Shown here one piece after another: positions 62,088 to 64,000 of a stretch of DNA of 64,000 nt. Position numbers and translations under genes: made by a program. Below the pieces are notes generated by a model, which saw only the letters and a list, made by a program, of their open reading frames with translations, searched no databases and was not told the origin of the DNA. Source of the stretch: Pilibacter termitis (GTDB lineage Bacteria > Bacillota > Bacilli > Lactobacillales > Streptococcaceae); the NCBI RefSeq assembly GCF_900167335.1, contig NZ_FUXI01000005.1:1-64000 (forward strand), in the 5' to 3' direction. How positions within the stretch are numbered: position 1 is the first letter of the stretch; every line of letters begins with the position of its first letter.

Positions 62088-63761
62088 TTAATCTCCAAAA
62101 TTACGAATATTGTCAAGGGCTACACCCATGTCGCAAAGTTGTTCTGGTTCGCAAATGACATCAATTACTACACTTTTCTCTGATTTTTTCGCTTTCTCTA
62201 GTGCCAAACGTAACTCATCTGGAGTAAAGACACGTTCACCCACACAACCATAACCTTCTGCCACTTTTACATAATCAATCAATCCATTTTGATTGTATGG
62301 CATATCTACACCGTACTCAAAATCATAGGCAACCTTTTGATTTTGTCTGATTAATCCTAAATAGGCATTGTTGACAATTACGGTAATCATTGGTTTTTCA
62401 TACGCTGCGGAAACGGCGATTTCTTCTCCCATAAAGGTAAAACCGAAATCTCCAAGCACAGTAACAGAGGTAGCTGTTGGGTCTGCGACTTTTGCACCAA
62501 AGGCAGCAGGCACTTCAAATCCTAACGTTCCCGCACCTCCTGACGGTAAATAACGTCTTGGGCGATTAATCTCTTGCAATTGCCCACTCCAAATTTGCGT
62601 AATTCCGCACCCTGCTGTAAACATGGTATTTTCATCAAAGACTTCATTTAATTCCTTGAATACACGATGTGGTTTGATTGGCGTATCATCAAAATCCGTT
62701 TTACGTGCCAATTCTTTCCGCCACTCTGGCAGTTTCTCAATTTCTTTGCGACCAACTGCACCAAGATTGCGTTTTTCAGCCACTTCAAGCAACATTTCTA
62801 AAGCAATTTTCGCATCAGAAACAATCCCTAAATCTGGCTGGAATACTTTCCCGATCTGCGTTGGTTCAATGTCGATGTGAATAAATTTCCGTCCATGTCT
62901 ATATACTTCTAAATTCCCTGTATGACGGTCTGTAAAGCGATTACCAATTCCGATAATCAAATCAGATTCCAAGAAAATTTTGTTCCCGATTGGCTGACCT
63001 ACTTGAATCCCCGCATGACCTGCATTGAGCGGATGATTGATTGGAACTCCACCTTTTGCCATATACGTTTGGATAATCGGAATTTGAAGTTTTTCAGCAA
63101 ATTGAATAAGTTTTTCTTCTGATTTTGAAAGAATCACTCCACCTCCCATAATAATTGCAGGCATTTTTGCCTCCTCAATCATATCCAACACTTTTTCAAT
63201 TTCAGCGTAGCTCGCAGAAATTTTCTGGATTGCTTTTGGCTCGTATTGCTCAATGTCAAACTCAATTTCTTGTTGCTGAATATCAAGTGGTAAGTCAAGT
63301 AAAACAGGGCCGGGCTTGCCTGAACGCATGAGATAAAATGCTTCACGCATAATTTCAGGAATTTTTTCAGCCTCTAGCGGACAATATACTTTTTTACAAA
63401 CACTTGAGGCAATGCTTACCATATCAACACATTGGAACGCATCTTGTTTTAATTGCCAACTATTTGCCTGACCTGTAATTGCCAAAACTGGAATAGAGTC
63501 AATATTTGCCGTATAAAGTCCTGTCACAAAATTCGTTGCTCCGGGTCCTGACGTACAAATAGCCAACGCAATTTTATGTTTGGCACGATAATAACCGTCT
63601 GCCGCATGAACACAAGCCTCCTCATGACGCATACAATAATGCTCAATCGGAGCATTTTCCATGTATTTGTAGACTGGGTTTATCCCCGCCCCCGGTATTC
63701 CGAAAGCATCTTGAATACCTTCTTTTACCATAATTTGTACTATTGCTTCTGCAACCTTCAT
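62088..63761 (-). CDS. gcl: Glyoxylate carboligase (tartronate semialdehyde synthase)
   Basis: About 557 residues from the ATG at 63761 (MKVAEAIVQ), with GAGAGGAG upstream. This ThDP enzyme condenses two glyoxylates to tartronate semialdehyde plus CO2. It resembles E. coli Gcl in LMRSGKPGPVLLDLPLDIQ, RFTDRHTGNLEVY, HIDIEPTQIGKVFQPDLGIVSDAK and NNAYLGLIRQ. The ThDP motif is GDFGF with the downstream NN. At the position where E. coli Gcl has Val51 (RHVEGA), this protein has Glu47 (RHEEAC), the usual ThDP-activating Glu. It is the first gene of the cluster. Confidence 0.85.
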   Translation of the reverse strand: MKVAEAIVQIMVKEGIQDAFGIPGAGINPVYKYMENAPIEHYCMRHEEACVHAADGYYRAKHKIALAICTSGPGATNFVTGLYTANIDSIPVLAITGQANSWQLKQDAFQCVDMVSIASSVCKKVYCPLEAEKIPEIMREAFYLMRSGKPGPVLLDLPLDIQQQEIEFDIEQYEPKAIQKISASYAEIEKVLDMIEEAKMPAIIMGGGVILSKSEEKLIQFAEKLQIPIIQTYMAKGGVPINHPLNAGHAGIQVGQPIGNKIFLESDLIIGIGNRFTDRHTGNLEVYRHGRKFIHIDIEPTQIGKVFQPDLGIVSDAKIALEMLLEVAEKRNLGAVGRKEIEKLPEWRKELARKTDFDDTPIKPHRVFKELNEVFDENTMFTAGCGITQIWSGQLQEINRPRRYLPSGGAGTLGFEVPAAFGAKVADPTATSVTVLGDFGFTFMGEEIAVSAAYEKPMITVIVNNAYLGLIRQNQKVAYDFEYGVDMPYNQNGLIDYVKVAEGYGCVGERVFTPDELRLALEKAKKSEKSVVIDVICEPEQLCDMGVALDNIRNFGD

Positions 63762-63829
63762 TTGTATTCTCCTCTCGTGAGAGAATAAGAAAAATTTCAC
63801 TTATTCCTCTTTTTCTTCTTAGAAACTCA

Positions 63830-63886
63830 ACACCTTAAAACAAGTGAAGTACGCGGAAACAATATTTCTACTACATTTTAAGGTGT
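63830..63886 (-). promoter_or_regulatory. Leader hairpin upstream of gcl
   Basis: ACACCTTAAAA (63830-63840) and TTTTAAGGTGT (63876-63886) are perfect 11-bp inverted arms around a 35-base loop, about 70 bases before the gcl start. There is no T run, so it is more likely a regulatory or stabilising structure than a terminator. Confidence 0.5.
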
Positions 63887-63943
63887 CGCATTTTTCGTGT
63901 GGCTTATCCGCCTCACCTGTAAAAATAGTATCACGTTCCTTTT

Positions 63944-63959
63944 CGGATAACTTTATCCG
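63944..63959. promoter_or_regulatory. Candidate operator upstream of gcl
   Basis: CGGATAACTTTATCCG is a 7-2-7 dyad, and a further half-site TTATCCG occurs at 63904-63910, about 40 bases away. Paired sites like these around a promoter suggest a regulator of the cluster. No regulator gene for it is in the window. Confidence 0.45.
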
Positions 63960-64000
63960 CTTTCAACAAAGAAACTCTATTTTTTTATTTATCCTGCACA

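Overview
The window looks like chromosome from a low-GC Gram-positive bacterium of the order Lactobacillales, probably Enterococcaceae-like. Supporting signs are strong AGGAGG-type ribosome sites, a PyrR attenuator before pyrK-pyrD (class 1B dihydroorotate dehydrogenase), divergent argS/argR, a PrsA lipoprotein foldase, a lactococcin-972-type bacteriocin locus and a CmtR-like/CadA pair. The species cannot be fixed from sequence alone. A large secreted chitinase together with an allantoate/glyoxylate utilisation cluster would suit a host fed on insect chitin and uric-acid products, but that is inference. No rRNA, tRNA, CRISPR array, transposase or phage gene was seen.

Layout. 1-2.3 kb: pyrK-pyrD with promoter and PyrR attenuator. 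2.3-8.9 kb: four tandem palindromic repeats, a 1426-residue double-GH18 chitinase and a divergent Mga-like regulator. 8.9-10.9 kb: an orphan pduS-pduT pair (an Rnf-like flavo/Fe-S protein and a microcompartment shell protein). 10.9-13.9 kb: a thioester-domain adhesin without a wall anchor, and a membrane/coiled-coil gene split by an in-frame TAG. 14-16.8 kb: a metal-efflux ATPase with its ArsR repressor. 16.9-20 kb: truB-ribF and prsA. 20.2-24.4 kb: a secreted ChW-repeat metallopeptidase, then GntR and TetR regulators. 24.5-28.8 kb: a 1415-residue acyl-CoA dehydratase activase-like protein. 28.8-38.6 kb: housekeeping genes (rarA, ylbF-like, class A PBP, RluA-type synthase, argS, argR, HAD phosphatase, LURP-one-like). 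38.7-42.1 kb: a lactococcin-972-like bacteriocin with its ABC/immunity genes. 42.8-48.7 kb: two AT-rich ABC/membrane-protein modules ending against the 3' remnant of a MacB-type permease gene. 48.7-63.8 kb: one long leftward cluster, gcl-hyi-hprA-glxK-cupin-allC-MFS-allE-allD-allF-allG-allH.

The last cluster forms a pathway. Allantoate is converted by AllC, AllE and AllD to oxalurate, which AllFGH split to oxamate plus carbamoyl phosphate. Glyoxylate is converted by Gcl, Hyi, a hydroxypyruvate reductase and glycerate kinase to phosphoglycerate. No allantoinase, ureidoglycolate lyase or tartronate semialdehyde reductase gene lies in the window.

The most unusual feature is a family of about 120-bp palindromic elements, 22 copies at eight sites. 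Their arms are built from interchangeable modules that stay complementary. At seven of the eight sites they start at or shortly after a stop codon and have the same orientation relative to that gene. A second, shorter inverted-repeat family (GGGTACCTCTAAAAACTC ends) occurs at least six times, once between the pyr attenuator and pyrK.
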